A DNA stretch of 64,000 bases, from NCBI GenBank assembly GCA_030762935.1, contig CM060884.1, positions 70,247,696-70,311,695 on the forward strand. Reading direction: 5' to 3'. The notes under the pieces were generated by a model. That model was not told where the DNA came from, did not search any database, and saw only the letters and a list, made by a program, of their open reading frames with translations. Made by a program: the position numbers and the translations under genes. The stretch comes from Hymenopus coronatus (lineage: Eukaryota > Arthropoda > Insecta > Mantodea > Hymenopodidae). This document shows positions 1-12,400 of this stretch, in pieces (the first letter of the stretch is position 1; the number at the start of each line of letters is the position of its first letter).

Positions 1-193
1 ACACTATTTATTTCTAATAATATGTGCTATCATTAATGCATGCACGCAAACAAGTTATCAAAATCCATTATTTAATTTATGCGTAGCAGCATCCTGAACT
101 GAACCATTAATTGTACACCTAGAAAATAACCTAAATGTTTATTCTTATATATGACCGATATCGATATAACCTTCCTCCATCAATCTGATAAAA

Positions 194-445
194 ATCTGAT
201 GTGTTCCATTTACATGACTTTCTCTACATCTCTGCAACAAATTACTGTTAAAAAGTTTATGTTTCTATTTACTTCATGCTAATTCAGAAAAAATTAGCAG
301 AAACTGCCTTATTACTTGCTTCCTTGTAAGTAGAAGCGAAATAAGGGAGTACCATAGGTTAAAGTGACAGTCAAAATCTGGTTGCTATGTGACTGAAGTT
401 CCTTTGTTCGTATGGACACGAGTTAACAAATTCATGGCAGTCAGT
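194..445 (+). repeat. R1 repeat, left part
   Basis: It starts TCTGATGTGTTCCATTTACA after an A-run and carries the subfamily A left motif ACTTTCTCTACATC, then stops at about 445. R1 is the dominant repeat of the window (see the complete copy at 56207-57074). Confidence 0.85.
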
Positions 446-1058
446 CTACTTTTAGTGGAATGGGACAATAATGAAACTATGTTTGAATTTTAATTTATAC
501 GAAACTAATGCTTCATAAAATTGAGACGTCCATAATTCTACAGAAAATAAATCTGCCAATTTATAAAATATTTATCCCACAGATGTAGTGAAAATCCCTA
601 TTTTCTATCAAATTTGGAAAAGTAATTTCTCAATCCTTTTTGGGGTAAATTATTCCTAAGCCAAGGTATTAATTCCTCAACATCGCGATCCGGTTTTGGC
701 ACTCTCTAATATAACACGCAACTGTTAGATATCTCTATTACAACCGCTTCCCTGGTTGCCTTGCTTTTGTAGCTACCAACTACGCAGCAAGAAATTTCCA
801 AAAGTAGGGGTCATATTGTACGTGTACATTACATGCAGGTGTAGCAATAGAGGCTTTCATATAAACAAGTGCTAAATTTACACACATCAACGACAAATCA
901 GTGGAGCTATGGAAAGCACGCTGTTCGTGCACGTGAAACAACTCAAGGTGGAAAGATGTATGTATGCATGTGAGTTTGGCGCGTAGTCACGATAAAAAGA
1001 TGGAGGAGAATGAAAATATACATAGTTATCTCAGACGGTTTATCACTCAATAAAAAAA
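446..1058. other. no gene or known repeat recognised
   Basis: AT-rich sequence with no open frame of note and no splice-bounded exon that could be the missing 5' exon of gene 1. Confidence 0.4.
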
Positions 1059-1925
1059 TCTGATGTGTTACACTCACATGAGTTTCTCTAGCTGATCTGT
1101 AAACTTCTTATAAAATTGTTCTTCTTTCCACACAATGCTAATCGAGATAAAACATTAGCAGAATGTTCTTATTACTTAGTTCCTTATAAGTAGAACGAAA
1201 CTAAAGGAATGCGCTATGCTAAAGTGATAGTCAAATGCTTTAAAATCTGTCGTTAGGCGATTGTCAATGCAAATCGCTTCTTTGCTTGGCCAGGAGTAGA
1301 ACAAAAGAAAAACGGACACTTCCTGTTTGAGAAAAGTATATGTTCTTTACATTTGAAACCAATAACAAAGAATATCTCGGAAACGGTTACCTCCACAACA
1401 AAAACATAAAGGATATAACTTGTGATTTTTGTGAAGATCTACATTTTTTGTATAGTACGTTTTTGTCTATCTCTTACGGTTTACCAAAATTCATCCAGAA
1501 CAAAGAGTTCTTCAGAGGCTATTCCCATTAAATTTAAGATATACATTTTATTTTGGATATAGATATCTTTAATACCTATTCAGGATTTTAATCAAAATCG
1601 TTAGCCATTTTTTTTATAAAATCAAAATGTTCGAAAAAATTTCCATGTAAAGGGTTCTTTACGGTGGGGGATTTTCTTTAAAATCTTCGTGTCGCATCCT
1701 TGGAAGATATTAAACCTAAATACCAAGTTTGGTATTTAACGGTCTTTTCTATTTTTAGCTATGCTGTCCACAGACACACACGGACTTTTTTCTAAAAATG
1801 TTTTTTTCGGACTCAGCGGACCCCAAAACATATTTCCAGTGAAATCTCGAGATCGAATTTTTGGGTGGAATACAATAAGTTCTCTATCCCTTGTACATTG
1901 TACATACGGGGCTAGATAAAGTAAA
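1059..1925 (+). repeat. R1 repeat, complete, subfamily B
   Basis: Left end TGATGTGTTACACTCACATG with motif TTTCTCTAGC; right end is a hairpin built from CTCTATCCC/GGGGCTAGA arms around GTACATTGTACATAC, followed by AAAGTAAAAA. Subfamily B differs from A at both ends. Confidence 0.88.
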
Positions 1926-2284
1926 AATAAGTATTCCTATATCTGCTTCACTTAGTTGAGATAAATATCTGTAGAAACGCTTTTATTATATATTTCCTTG
2001 TTTCTTAAAGATACAGCGAGAATAGGAGGATACATTAGATTTGGTGTAGCGGTAACAATAATAATAATAATATATATCATCAAATGTTTCACAACTAGAC
2101 GCTATTCGCCAGTCTTATAATTCTATATCCTTACCATGTAATCGCGAGAAACAATAGAGCTTTGAAAGCACTCTAAAAGAATGGCAAAAGCATTTAACAG
2201 TTCCAACCATTAATAATCGATACGTTGGAAATGTCGCATGCCACAAAAAGTTAGTTAAATAAAATGTTTATTCAAAATAAATCT
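1926..2284. other. no gene or known repeat recognised
   Basis: AT-rich spacer with a short ATA run near 2060; nothing else seen. Confidence 0.35.
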
Positions 2285-2609
2285 ATATTTTGAGGGATAG
2301 CTTTTTATCTATAGCTTAACGTATATCTACAGTTATACAAAATTATACAAAATTGCTTCCGAATGCGAACTTCACAGGCTATTCCCAGAATATACATTTT
2401 ATTTGCCACGTAAATATCTTTAATATATGGCATTTTAATGAAATTCGTAGAGGAATTTTAGAGAAAATAAAACACTTCGAAAAATGCTCCATATAAAGGA
2501 TAGTTGGGGGGGGGATTTTCCTGAAAGCTTTCGTGTCGACATTTTGGAAGATATTAAATATAAATGACAAGACTCGCTTTTAAGTTAAGCTGTTCACATA
2601 TACAGGCGC
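2285..2609 (+). repeat. R1 repeat, central part
   Basis: It runs from the middle of R1 to the CA/GC-rich segment (ACAGGCGCGCGTA), where it is joined directly to the hairpin of an inverted copy. Confidence 0.8.
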
Positions 2610-2612
2610 GCG

Positions 2613-3429
2613 TATATTACTTTCTCTACACGTACTATGTACATAATGTATAGAGAAGGTATTGTATGGCACCCAAAATTCGATACCGAAATTCACCGGA
2701 AATATGTTTTGAGACCCCCTGAATAAAAAAAATTAGAAAAATGTCCCTATGTGTGTATGTCTGTAAACAGCATAACTCAAAAAAACGAAAAGCTCATTAA
2801 ATTCCAAACTTGGTATTTACGTATTATCTTTCACGAACATCTTCGAGAAAATTCTTCCACCCCTAACTACCCTTTACATGGTAAATTTTTCGAAAAGTTT
2901 GATTTTCTCAAAAATGACTCATACTAGTTTGATTAAAATACCATATATTAAAGATATTCACTTTACAAATAATTGGATTTTATGGGAATAGCCTTTGAAG
3001 AACTCTTTATTCTGGTTGATTTTTATAGAATTTTGCATAATGGTTAAACCGTAAGAGAAGAAAAGAACTTACTACACAAAAATGTAGATCATGTCAAAGC
3101 ATACAATACATGTCATACACGTTTTTCTCGTAGAGTTGGCCGTTTTCGAGATATTTATTTTTATTGGTTTCAGTTTTAAAATACTAAAAAAAAAATCGCA
3201 TACGGGAATTTATCAACTTCTGGCAATGCAAAGAAACGGATTTCATCCACATGACAACCAGCTTTTAAAAGATTTGACTATCGTCTTAGCCTAATGTATT
3301 CCTTTATTTCTCTTCCACTTACAAGAAAACATTTCTGCTAATGTTTATCTCGATCAGCATTAAGTAGAAGAATAAGTTTCTTTGTTACATAGATGTAGAG
3401 AAAGTTATGCGAATGAAACACATCACATG
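2613..3429 (-). repeat. R1 repeat, complete, subfamily A, inverted
   Basis: It opens with the terminal hairpin (TTTCTCTACACGTACTATG...) and ends with CACATCACATG, the reverse of the left end. With 2285-2609 it forms an inverted dimer that shares one hairpin. Confidence 0.86.
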
Positions 3430-3565
3430 TTTTCATAACGCCCTCCATCTGGGCGCAATCTACCAAAATATGCGTCCAGTCTTCCTGAGCTCTGCAAAAT
3501 GGGCAAGCCCTCCTACCAGCATCATCAACTATCTTAGGAGCTTTCCCACTTCCCAACCTAGCCAC
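3410..3565 (-). pseudogene. non-LTR retrotransposon fragment, C-terminal zinc-binding region
   Basis: The minus strand encodes RACPFCRAQEDWTHILVDC, the Cys/His motif found after the reverse transcriptase of Jockey/R1-type LINEs (CxxC...H....C). Only about 150 bp remain. Confidence 0.65.
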
Positions 3566-3763
3566 ACTATTCCCGTTCGCTCTTTCATACCCGAGTCTAA
3601 AATATTATTTCTTTACCTACCCTATTTTTATTTCCTTTTGTAGCTTTAGTGATAATTGTTTTTCTTTTACAACTAATTATATACCACTGTAGGCTTTTAG
3701 GTTGTTAAGGTTGGCAATACTACCTTACTCGTCCTACTAATATACTCCTTCTTATGTTTACAG

Positions 3764-3915
3764 TATCTCTGGATGGAGAAAGCATTCTCACTAGTGAGAT
3801 ATATCAAGTGGGTGAATTTGAAAAATGTGTCGACATGACAGAACGGAAGTACTGTCTGACTACAATAAATATTTACCCCAGCGACAAAGACTCGCCATTC
3901 TGGTACAGGATACAG
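3764..3915 (+). CDS. gene 1 exon a: NRF domain, first part
   Basis: The exon follows a pyrimidine-rich acceptor ending in TTTACAG and ends at CAG before GTATGT. It starts with two bases of a split codon, so an upstream exon is required. It encodes residues 1-51, with YQVGEFEKC and KYCLTT matching the part of the NRF domain where conserved cysteines sit, and ends in phase 0 after WYRIQ. Confidence 0.88.
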
Positions 3916-6407
3916 GTATGTTTTCTTTGTAACATAATCATATTTTATTGATAAATCTAGAACAGAAGGTGTCATTCTTCTTTCACTGGTTGATTTCCCG
4001 TGGCTCCTAAGTGGAGCAGAGGGTATCGTTACGATGTTTCCATGAGAGGATTTTAATTTCTAGTTCGTGAGTTCGCCCTTATGTGCCATGGTGATGAGGG
4101 ATCGGCTCGTCTCCCACAGATGGCACTGTAGGACGAAATTACACAGGGCGGAAATACCTAGCGTTTTGCTGAAGCACGTTTTGTGACCAGCCGCCATCTT
4201 GCGAATCTAAACACAATGCCATATACACCATAAATTATATCTGTTAAATTAATTGTTTTTCCAAGTTTTTGAAGTAAAGAGGAAGAGGACATATCTCTAG
4301 TTAAAGGAATATTTCATACAATCACATTTTTTATCTGTCAGAAGTTATTGATAAATTGGTATTATTGCAGTAAACATCGCTGCAAAGTCATAACTTAATT
4401 TTGTTCTAATTACTTGATATAAAATCACTGTTAATGTAACAAAACGCTGTACCATATATTACAGCATTGACTGCCTCCGTGGACGAGTGGTCAGCGAGTT
4501 GACTTTTCACCGGGTTCGATTCCCGGCTGGGGCGGTGAATTATTCCCTATCCCGCGCAGAGTCTGAAAATATGTATGAAAGAGTGAATGTGTGTGTTTGA
4601 GGAAAATAAAACGATTTAAACCCAACGTTTTGTTTCTAATATAAAGCCCCGATATGACCTTAGATTTTAAAGCGGGCTATATAAATGAAACAACAATAAT
4701 GATACGGCAGGAATAGCGTCTTCTCTTAGTCTCCTGGCTTCCTCTGTTAAGACCAAATCATCGGATATAAAGTGTTATGAGCACACACCAGTAGAGCCGG
4801 AGTAGGTTGCCAATTTTGATGCGAATTGCCTTTATCCACGCTTCTCTAAGGTCTTTCCGTGATAAAATAATGCTATTCACAAACAATACCGAATCGTTCT
4901 GTTGATAATGTATAACATATTTCACTAAGTAAGCACTTAAATAGGTACACTAACCTGTGTATTGAAACATTTCTTTTTCTTAGTTTTTTCCTTCTGCTAT
5001 ACGAGAAACCACAATCAAATATCACACACATATTCACATTATACTGCTTTAAAAATTACAGTGCAAATTTACCGCTTAATTGAAATTTAACACAAAAAAT
5101 CTTATTTTTGGGTGTTCATTTAACCCACAAAGCCGTACTCAAAAGTGTAAAATCAAAATATCAGCTTGACAAAACCGTGCCTCAAGAACCACACTGCTTA
5201 AGGATAGGGCATTTCCTATCTATTCTCTCTCTCTATATATGTGCGAAATTACAACTTACGAACGCGAAATGGCGGAATGTTTCTTCTTTTAACGTATTGG
5301 GTTCTTCTACTGCAAATAAACATTTCGCGGAACTATCGGCTTTACTTCCTTCCGAAGGATGCTATGCTAAGGATTTTTGCGTCCGAAAAAATCCTTCGCC
5401 TTTGCCAAGTTTGAATCTGCGAGGCTAGTAATGGTAATCAGTACATCACCTTTCATAATACAATATCTGACAACATTTGTGTATACGACAAATCCAATGC
5501 CATCCTTTAGCCGATGTGTTCCATTCAATGACTTTCTCTACATCTCTGTAATAAATTATAAACAGGCTTATTCTTCTGTCTACTCCATCATAATCCAGAT
5601 AAATATCAGAAATTGTCTTGATTACTTGTTTCCTTATAAGTAGGAGGTAAATAAGGGAATACACTAGGCTAAAACGATAGTAAAATGTTTTAAAAGCCGG
5701 TTGCCATGTGGATGAAATCCGCTTCACTGCATGACCAGGAGTTGACAAGTTCCCCAAGTTGACAAGGAATTAAGTAATAAGACCGTTTCAGCTAATGTTT
5801 GTCTCGATTAGCATGAAATAGAAGAATAAGCTTATTAACAATCTTTTGTTACAGTTGTAGAAAGTCATGTAAACTAAAGACATTTTTTTTTGCATGGCTT
5901 CCTTTCAGAACTTGTAGATGCTGCAGATGCCTGTATAGGAACATTCCTCCCTGTGGATGCCAGAGAGAGCTGTTTACGAGCTAGGCTCTCTAAAGTCCTG
6001 TACATTTATTGTGCAAGGCATGGTACCATATAGAAAATAGTTGTATGTGTGTATGAAGAATAGTTTGTTTGCAGAATAGGTAGAGGCCGCGCCGTGGCCG
6101 AGTGGTTAGACCACTTGCCTCTCACCTAGACGGCCGGGGTTCAATCCCAAGCGACAGCATGTGAGATTTGTGGTGGACAAAGCGGCGCTGGGGCGGGTTT
6201 TCTCCGGGTACTCCGGTTTCCCCCGCCATCGCATTCCACCGGTGCTCCATCATCATTCATGTATCACCAGTGTCACTGCCTGCGGTGCCATAAGTAGTTA
6301 AAGCGGGCGTTAAACACTACCAAAAAAAAAAAAAAAGAATAGGTAGAAAAAGTTATGTCAGTGCAACACATAATTTTTTTTTATTTATATAGCTATATAA
6401 GCCAGAA

Positions 6408-6444
<37 letters not shown>

Positions 6445-9400
6445 GACAAACACACCACTATTACTGTGTGAAAAAATTGGTGTATATTCTATCAAGATAT
6501 CATATATACTTTGGAGTTTCCTAATTTCATTGATATATTATTAAGAAAATGTTTAAGCTTTATGAAATATAATATTCCCCTCCATTCTTATTCCAGAACT
6601 AGAACACGGCAGGTTTTTAGTCTCAGTTGCTTGAACACTTCATTAAATGCTAAATTTGTTACAGGAAGTGATGAAAACTCCTACAAACTTTCGCCGAGAT
6701 AAGCTTTATGTTGGGCTGTGTGTCCACAAATCACGCAGCTCACATGACATTGAGGCTGCGTTCTATGACAAACTGAAAGCTGGTGCAGACACGCTTGGAG
6801 TTAAAGTAAACGTCAGTCTAAATCCAGAAGTTTGCCAAAGCAAACAGCCCATCTCATTAACTATCGCTGATTTGGCAGTAGGGTAAGTATATAAAATATT
6901 TCATTAAATATACGAGGGTCGAAAAGCCTGAACATAATTCAATGTTTTGTTACCAAACAATCAGAATGACATAACATGTGTACAAATGAATTACACACGA
7001 TCTGATGTGCAACAGAGTAAAATATCAGGCAAATTTCTTTCATTATAATCTAGGGTCACTTTTTTACAAAAGTACAAAATCTGGTCTTCACTTCTACGAC
7101 AATTATGGTATTGAGCGTTTAATATGGGGCAGTTATCCCTAATTACTACATATGCCTCGCAACATCGTGGCATGCTCTCTCTAGGGCGGTTCAAGAATTC
7201 TGCAGGCAAGTGTTCCTATTCCTCGGAAATTTGGAATTGCCCTCAGTGGAGTCAGGCTTAATAGGGCCCATGTTGATGAAAGAATCTTCCCCCTCATCGC
7301 TAGACGGAGTCTATGTGGATGTGCATTACTAAAGATGAATTGTGGACCACACCTCTGAACGTCTGAGCATTCACAATATTGCCTTCGAAGATTTGCAGAT
7401 CTGTATGTTCGTTGGACATTATGCCTGCCCACAAAAATAGGCACTTTTCCTATGTTTGTGGATTGAAACTGGGTTCCACGCTCTCTCCAGATTATTGTGT
7501 GATAGGACTCATTGGTCAAACCCAATCTGGACTCATATGTAAACAGCACGTTCCTTCATCCATTCAGGGTCCAATGTTGATGTTGTTGACTCCATGTAGG
7601 GAGTCGAACATTGCTTTTTTATTTCAAATAATTGTTGGAACCTTTGTGCGTCTATAGAGAATTGTTATTTAGCTGTCCTCGCCTTTTTCATGATCTACAT
7701 TCGAAGACCGGTGCTTTCATGCTGGCATGAAGAGTGGCCAGCTTTCTGTGGCAACAAGCTTATAGTAACGAAGGACCTTCCAATAAACTGATAACTTCCA
7801 CTTGTATATTTCGCCATAAGGACGCGATTTTGGCTCGATTGTATATTGACCACTGCAATTTATCACAGCTATCTCCTTAAGAGGGAATCTGTTCTTATCT
7901 GCCCACTGTGTTGAGAAGATTTGTCAGTCCTCTTTATTCTGGATGACTTTTGCATAAATGGTAGGTATTTATATAATTTGTTTAAACTTAGGTATATAAT
8001 ATAATTACTAGACACCTGTGAATCATTTATGCCGAACATTTTTCATGGTGCTGATCTTATCATTTGCAATTAAGGAATGCCATACCTTGAAAGAAAGGGC
8101 TACTCCGAGTCAACACATCTTGTTTGTCAAAAATGTCTTAAACATACAGTATTTTAATCAAAATTGTTAGATGTAGTATTGAAAAATTCCAAAATGTTCT
8201 AAATGTCCAGGTGAAAGATGGTTTGGGGTGGAGTATTCTCTTGAAAGCCTTTGTGTTGTATCATTGGGAGATGAACTTAAATTTCAAGTATGGTATTTAA
8301 GCGATTTTTAAGTTATGCTATACACACACCCAGCCCCATACTCACCTACACTCGCGTGCGCGCACACACACATATGCGTGGAACTTTTTCTAAATATGCT
8401 TTTTTGGATTTAGTTGACTCCAAAAGGTATATTTCCACTGAAATCTCGGTATCTCGGCATTATGTGGAATGCATATCTTGTCTATCTACATGTACATTCA
8501 ATATGGTAGATAAACTAAACATTTGCAACACACATCTATTTTTTTCTTCTTTAGAATTCAAGTATAAAACTCAAAAAGCTTAATGTGGTTAATTTGACTC
8601 TAAAGTATCCGGGGAAAATATTAATGTAAAATACTAATACATATAAAATGTAAAATACATATTTTGAATTGTGTGCATTTTGAATATTTATAAGCAATTC
8701 ATGGAATGTAATTTCAAATATTTATATTAGATCCATCAAACTTTGCGTATTGCTGTGACTCATTTAGTTACTAGTTAAAGTTTCAAAATGATTGGTTGGA
8801 GATTAAGGAAGTTGGAATGTTCAGCCTTTAAGATTAAATAACTAATAAAAGTTGTTTTTCTTAACATTGCTGCACTGTACTTAATAGTTTGATTTGTGTT
8901 ACAGCATCGCATGTATACTTATTACCTTAGTTGTGCTGGGCGCTACTGTGTACGAGGGCAGTTTGCTACTACGAAAAGCTGAAAACAAAGGAATAAATTT
9001 GGGTAAGTTTAGTGTCAAGGATTTTCCTTTTATTTTCCAGTTCTCAGCTTTTCATGACTGAAGCATGCCACTTTGTACGAGGGGGGATCGAAAAGTAACG
9101 CACAGTATTTATTTTTACAAAAAAGTTTAATAGTTAAAAAAAATCACAAACGAACTTATAAATTTTACCTACTTTTTGACATAGTCACCAGCTTTCTCAA
9201 TACACTTGTCCTATCGTGATACCAGCTTCAATATGCCCTGTTCGTAGAAGTCCGTTTCCCTGGAGTATAGCCATCTGCGACTGCTGATTTCACTTCCGCA
9301 TCTGTCGCAAAGCGTTGGGCAGCCAGGAAGTTCTTCATAGGACCAAATAGATGGAAGTCCTATGGTGCAAAGTCCGGACTATATATTGGATGCTGGAACG

Positions 9401-12400
9401 CCTCCCAACCAAATGTGGTGATTTTCTGACGAACAGCAGCAGCAACATGGTGGCGAACCTTGTCATGAAATATGACATCGTCAGTATTAACATTATGGCG
9501 TTTGTCACGATCACGAGGGCAAGATACAACTTCACCAAAGTTTTAGTGTAGGCACAGTGGTCCCGTGTTCAGTAAAGTTCACCAATAAAACATCCCAGAA
9601 CACTGTCACAAGCACTTTCCTAGCAGACTGAGTCACTTTGAATTTCTTCTTTGCTGGGGAACCAGCATGCTTTGTTTCGGGCGTGTAGTGGTATGCCCAC
9701 GACTCATCACCAGTTATGATTCCTTCTGCGCTGCACCCGTTAAGTGCTCCAAGCTTGTTATCATTCGCTGGCCCTTGTGGTTGGCTGTCAAGTTCTTAAG
9801 CACCCAGCGAGCACTAAGTTTACGAAATTTCAACGTGTCATGAACACTATCGTACACTGCACCATAAGCAATGTTGAACTGTTGCGACAAGATTCGCAGT
9901 TGCACACGCAGTTGACATTCTGTGGGGTTGCAGCTCTAACCGGTATCTCGGAGTGTGGCGAACCACTAAGGTTCTCACGGCCATCTTGTAAGAATGCACA
10001 CCACCTGGAGACATTGTTACGTCCTTAAAATCATCCCCATACACGCCAAGCATGTCCCTGTGAATTTCACTCGGTTTATGCCTTTTGGCCCACAAATATC
10101 GAACCACGCCTCACTGCTCTTCACACACAAATGAATGTAGCATACGCGGCATCTTTGTTGCATAGTTCACGCCTCTCTCACCAGAGCTGCACATGAAACA
10201 AAAAATACCCTCTATAGAGAAAACTTCAAACTATATCTATGTGAAATTGTAACATTCCAGCTGCAGTACTAAGACAGAACAAAATATTCGGCGTTACTTA
10301 TCGATCCGCCCTCATATTATTATTGTACTGCCAGCGCTAATTCTTCGAAATGAACGAAGTGTGTAATTAAATAATTAGTGAACAAACCATTCTGACAGTT
10401 GAAATATGAGGGAAAATTGGCGATTGTCAAACAGGAGATGCCTACACAAGTTCTTCCGCACTTGCAGTAGGACCAGAAGAAACAATAAGAACAAAAGTAT
10501 TTTAATCTAAATAATTATAAAAAGTTTGTTGGCTGCGTGGTTCAGGGAACTAAATAAACTTTATTGCTAGCCATGCTTGTTGTTTACAACATAGAATGCA
10601 ACAGGTTTCGCAAATGCAGTGTATTTGATCACAGTTCTGGATAAACATATGAGATCAACAGTACATATAAAATAACATTAAATGGCAAATTTTTATTGGC
10701 CGGTTCTGCTACGTATAGTGATAATCCCAGTATACGCCACTGATATACGAGTATACTATGCATAAAGACAGTGGCAAATGTGAATTGAGCTGGGCACATG
10801 GGAAGCTGTGCTGGATATTTGTAGGTACAGGTGCAACCGTGACTCTAATCAGACCTAACGCGGCGAAGGGCTTACCGACAATAGTCGGCTCCACCAACTG
10901 GAGATGGGGTCGGCGATATCATATCGATGGAGGAGGCACTAGGATGAAGCGGCACTCTAGTCCTATGGAGATTCGTCACGAGTGTAGCCGAAGATGTGAA
11001 AGTAAAGCCTTTGGTTCCGTGTCGTAGATTTGCGGCACGTAAAAGAAATGCAAGCCTGATAGAGAGGCGTCTGAATACAATTAAGCGGTCTTTTACGCCC
11101 AGTATAGAATGGTACGCTGGGAATCACAGCAGTTAAAGAGCGTCCATAAATAAAACTCCATTTCATTTACGCCCGTGCCTTAGTGGACACGTGTGCAAGT
11201 TCTTTGACATCACAGCTCTAATTGTTACATCTGTGCGAGTGGACACGTTTTCGGTCGGAGGGTTCTTTGACTTAGAAGCATGCATTGTTGCACCTGAGTG
11301 AGTTTGTGACACTTGTGGCGCTTTGCACATGCAACTGTTTCTGGAAATTTCCTGTCACATGACCAACAGGTATAAAAAGGAGGACACTTCACTCTCTGCC
11401 TTCACAGAGTAAGCATGGGAGGGAAACGCCGCAAGCCTGCCGCAGCCGCCCAAGAGCCAATCGAGGAGCCGCCGGAGACCGTCACCGCCAACGCCGACCC
11501 AGTCTCCCAGCCTACAACCTCCGCCGAGCCTGAACCTGCCACCACGGAAACTCACGCCGCATCTTCCGCCGTCGAAGCCTTACAATCCCCGCTGAACATC
11601 AGAACCGACAACACACCGCCTACACCACCTACGTCGTCACCAGTACTAGACCTCTCCTTGCTGCCGCGCTTCTGCGCAGTGGTGCGTGGAGTTCACCGGC
11701 AATTACCGGACGGTCTAGTACTCAACGCTGGCCGTCTTCGTTGGCCTTCACTCATGAAAGCCACAAGAATCCACACAGAGAGAGGACCGTCACCACTTGT
11801 TAGGCTGAGTTCTGGAACGAGGCGGACTACCTTAGCTGATGGGTTGCTTGCCCTCGGGCAGGTACTCGCAGTTGAGCCCGGACAAAGCGTCCGTGTCTTC
11901 CCATGTCGCCGGTGCTGCCAGTACGGGCACTCCTCAGACGCCTACACAGTCTCCGCCTGCACCTACCATGATTTGAGAAGTCGGCCCGTGTACTGTGCTA
12001 CTTGCAACAGCGCAGGTCACTACACGGGTCAAGCGGTGTGCCCACAACACTCACGCAGACAGATCCCAGCCATTCACCAGCCGCACGCCGCGCCACCACA
12101 ACCAGCCTCTCATCAGCCACACAGAGCACCACCACAGCCAATCTCTCACCCGCCAGCGCCCATCATCAATTCCTCCCAGACAGAACAGCCACCGCAGGCC
12201 TCCACACTCATCCAACTCCAAAATGACCTTGCGACCAACACAGCCGAACTCCAAAATCTACGTCTTGCAGTCAACACCATAACCGAACGTATCGCCACGT
12301 AGGAGGAAGCACTGACCCGCTCTCTGGCGGAGCTTCAGGCAACCGCCCGCAACGCCGCCTTGCGAGACCACTTCAACAGGAGCCTCCCGAATCTACAAAG

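Noticed and set aside
1..3763. Missing 5' exon of gene 1
   Set aside because: I found no splice-bounded frame in phase with a signal peptide or NRF start; the stretch is R1, a LINE scrap and AT-rich DNA.
9744..10028. Plus-strand open frames across the mariner
   Set aside because: They are antisense shadows of the decayed transposase on the minus strand.
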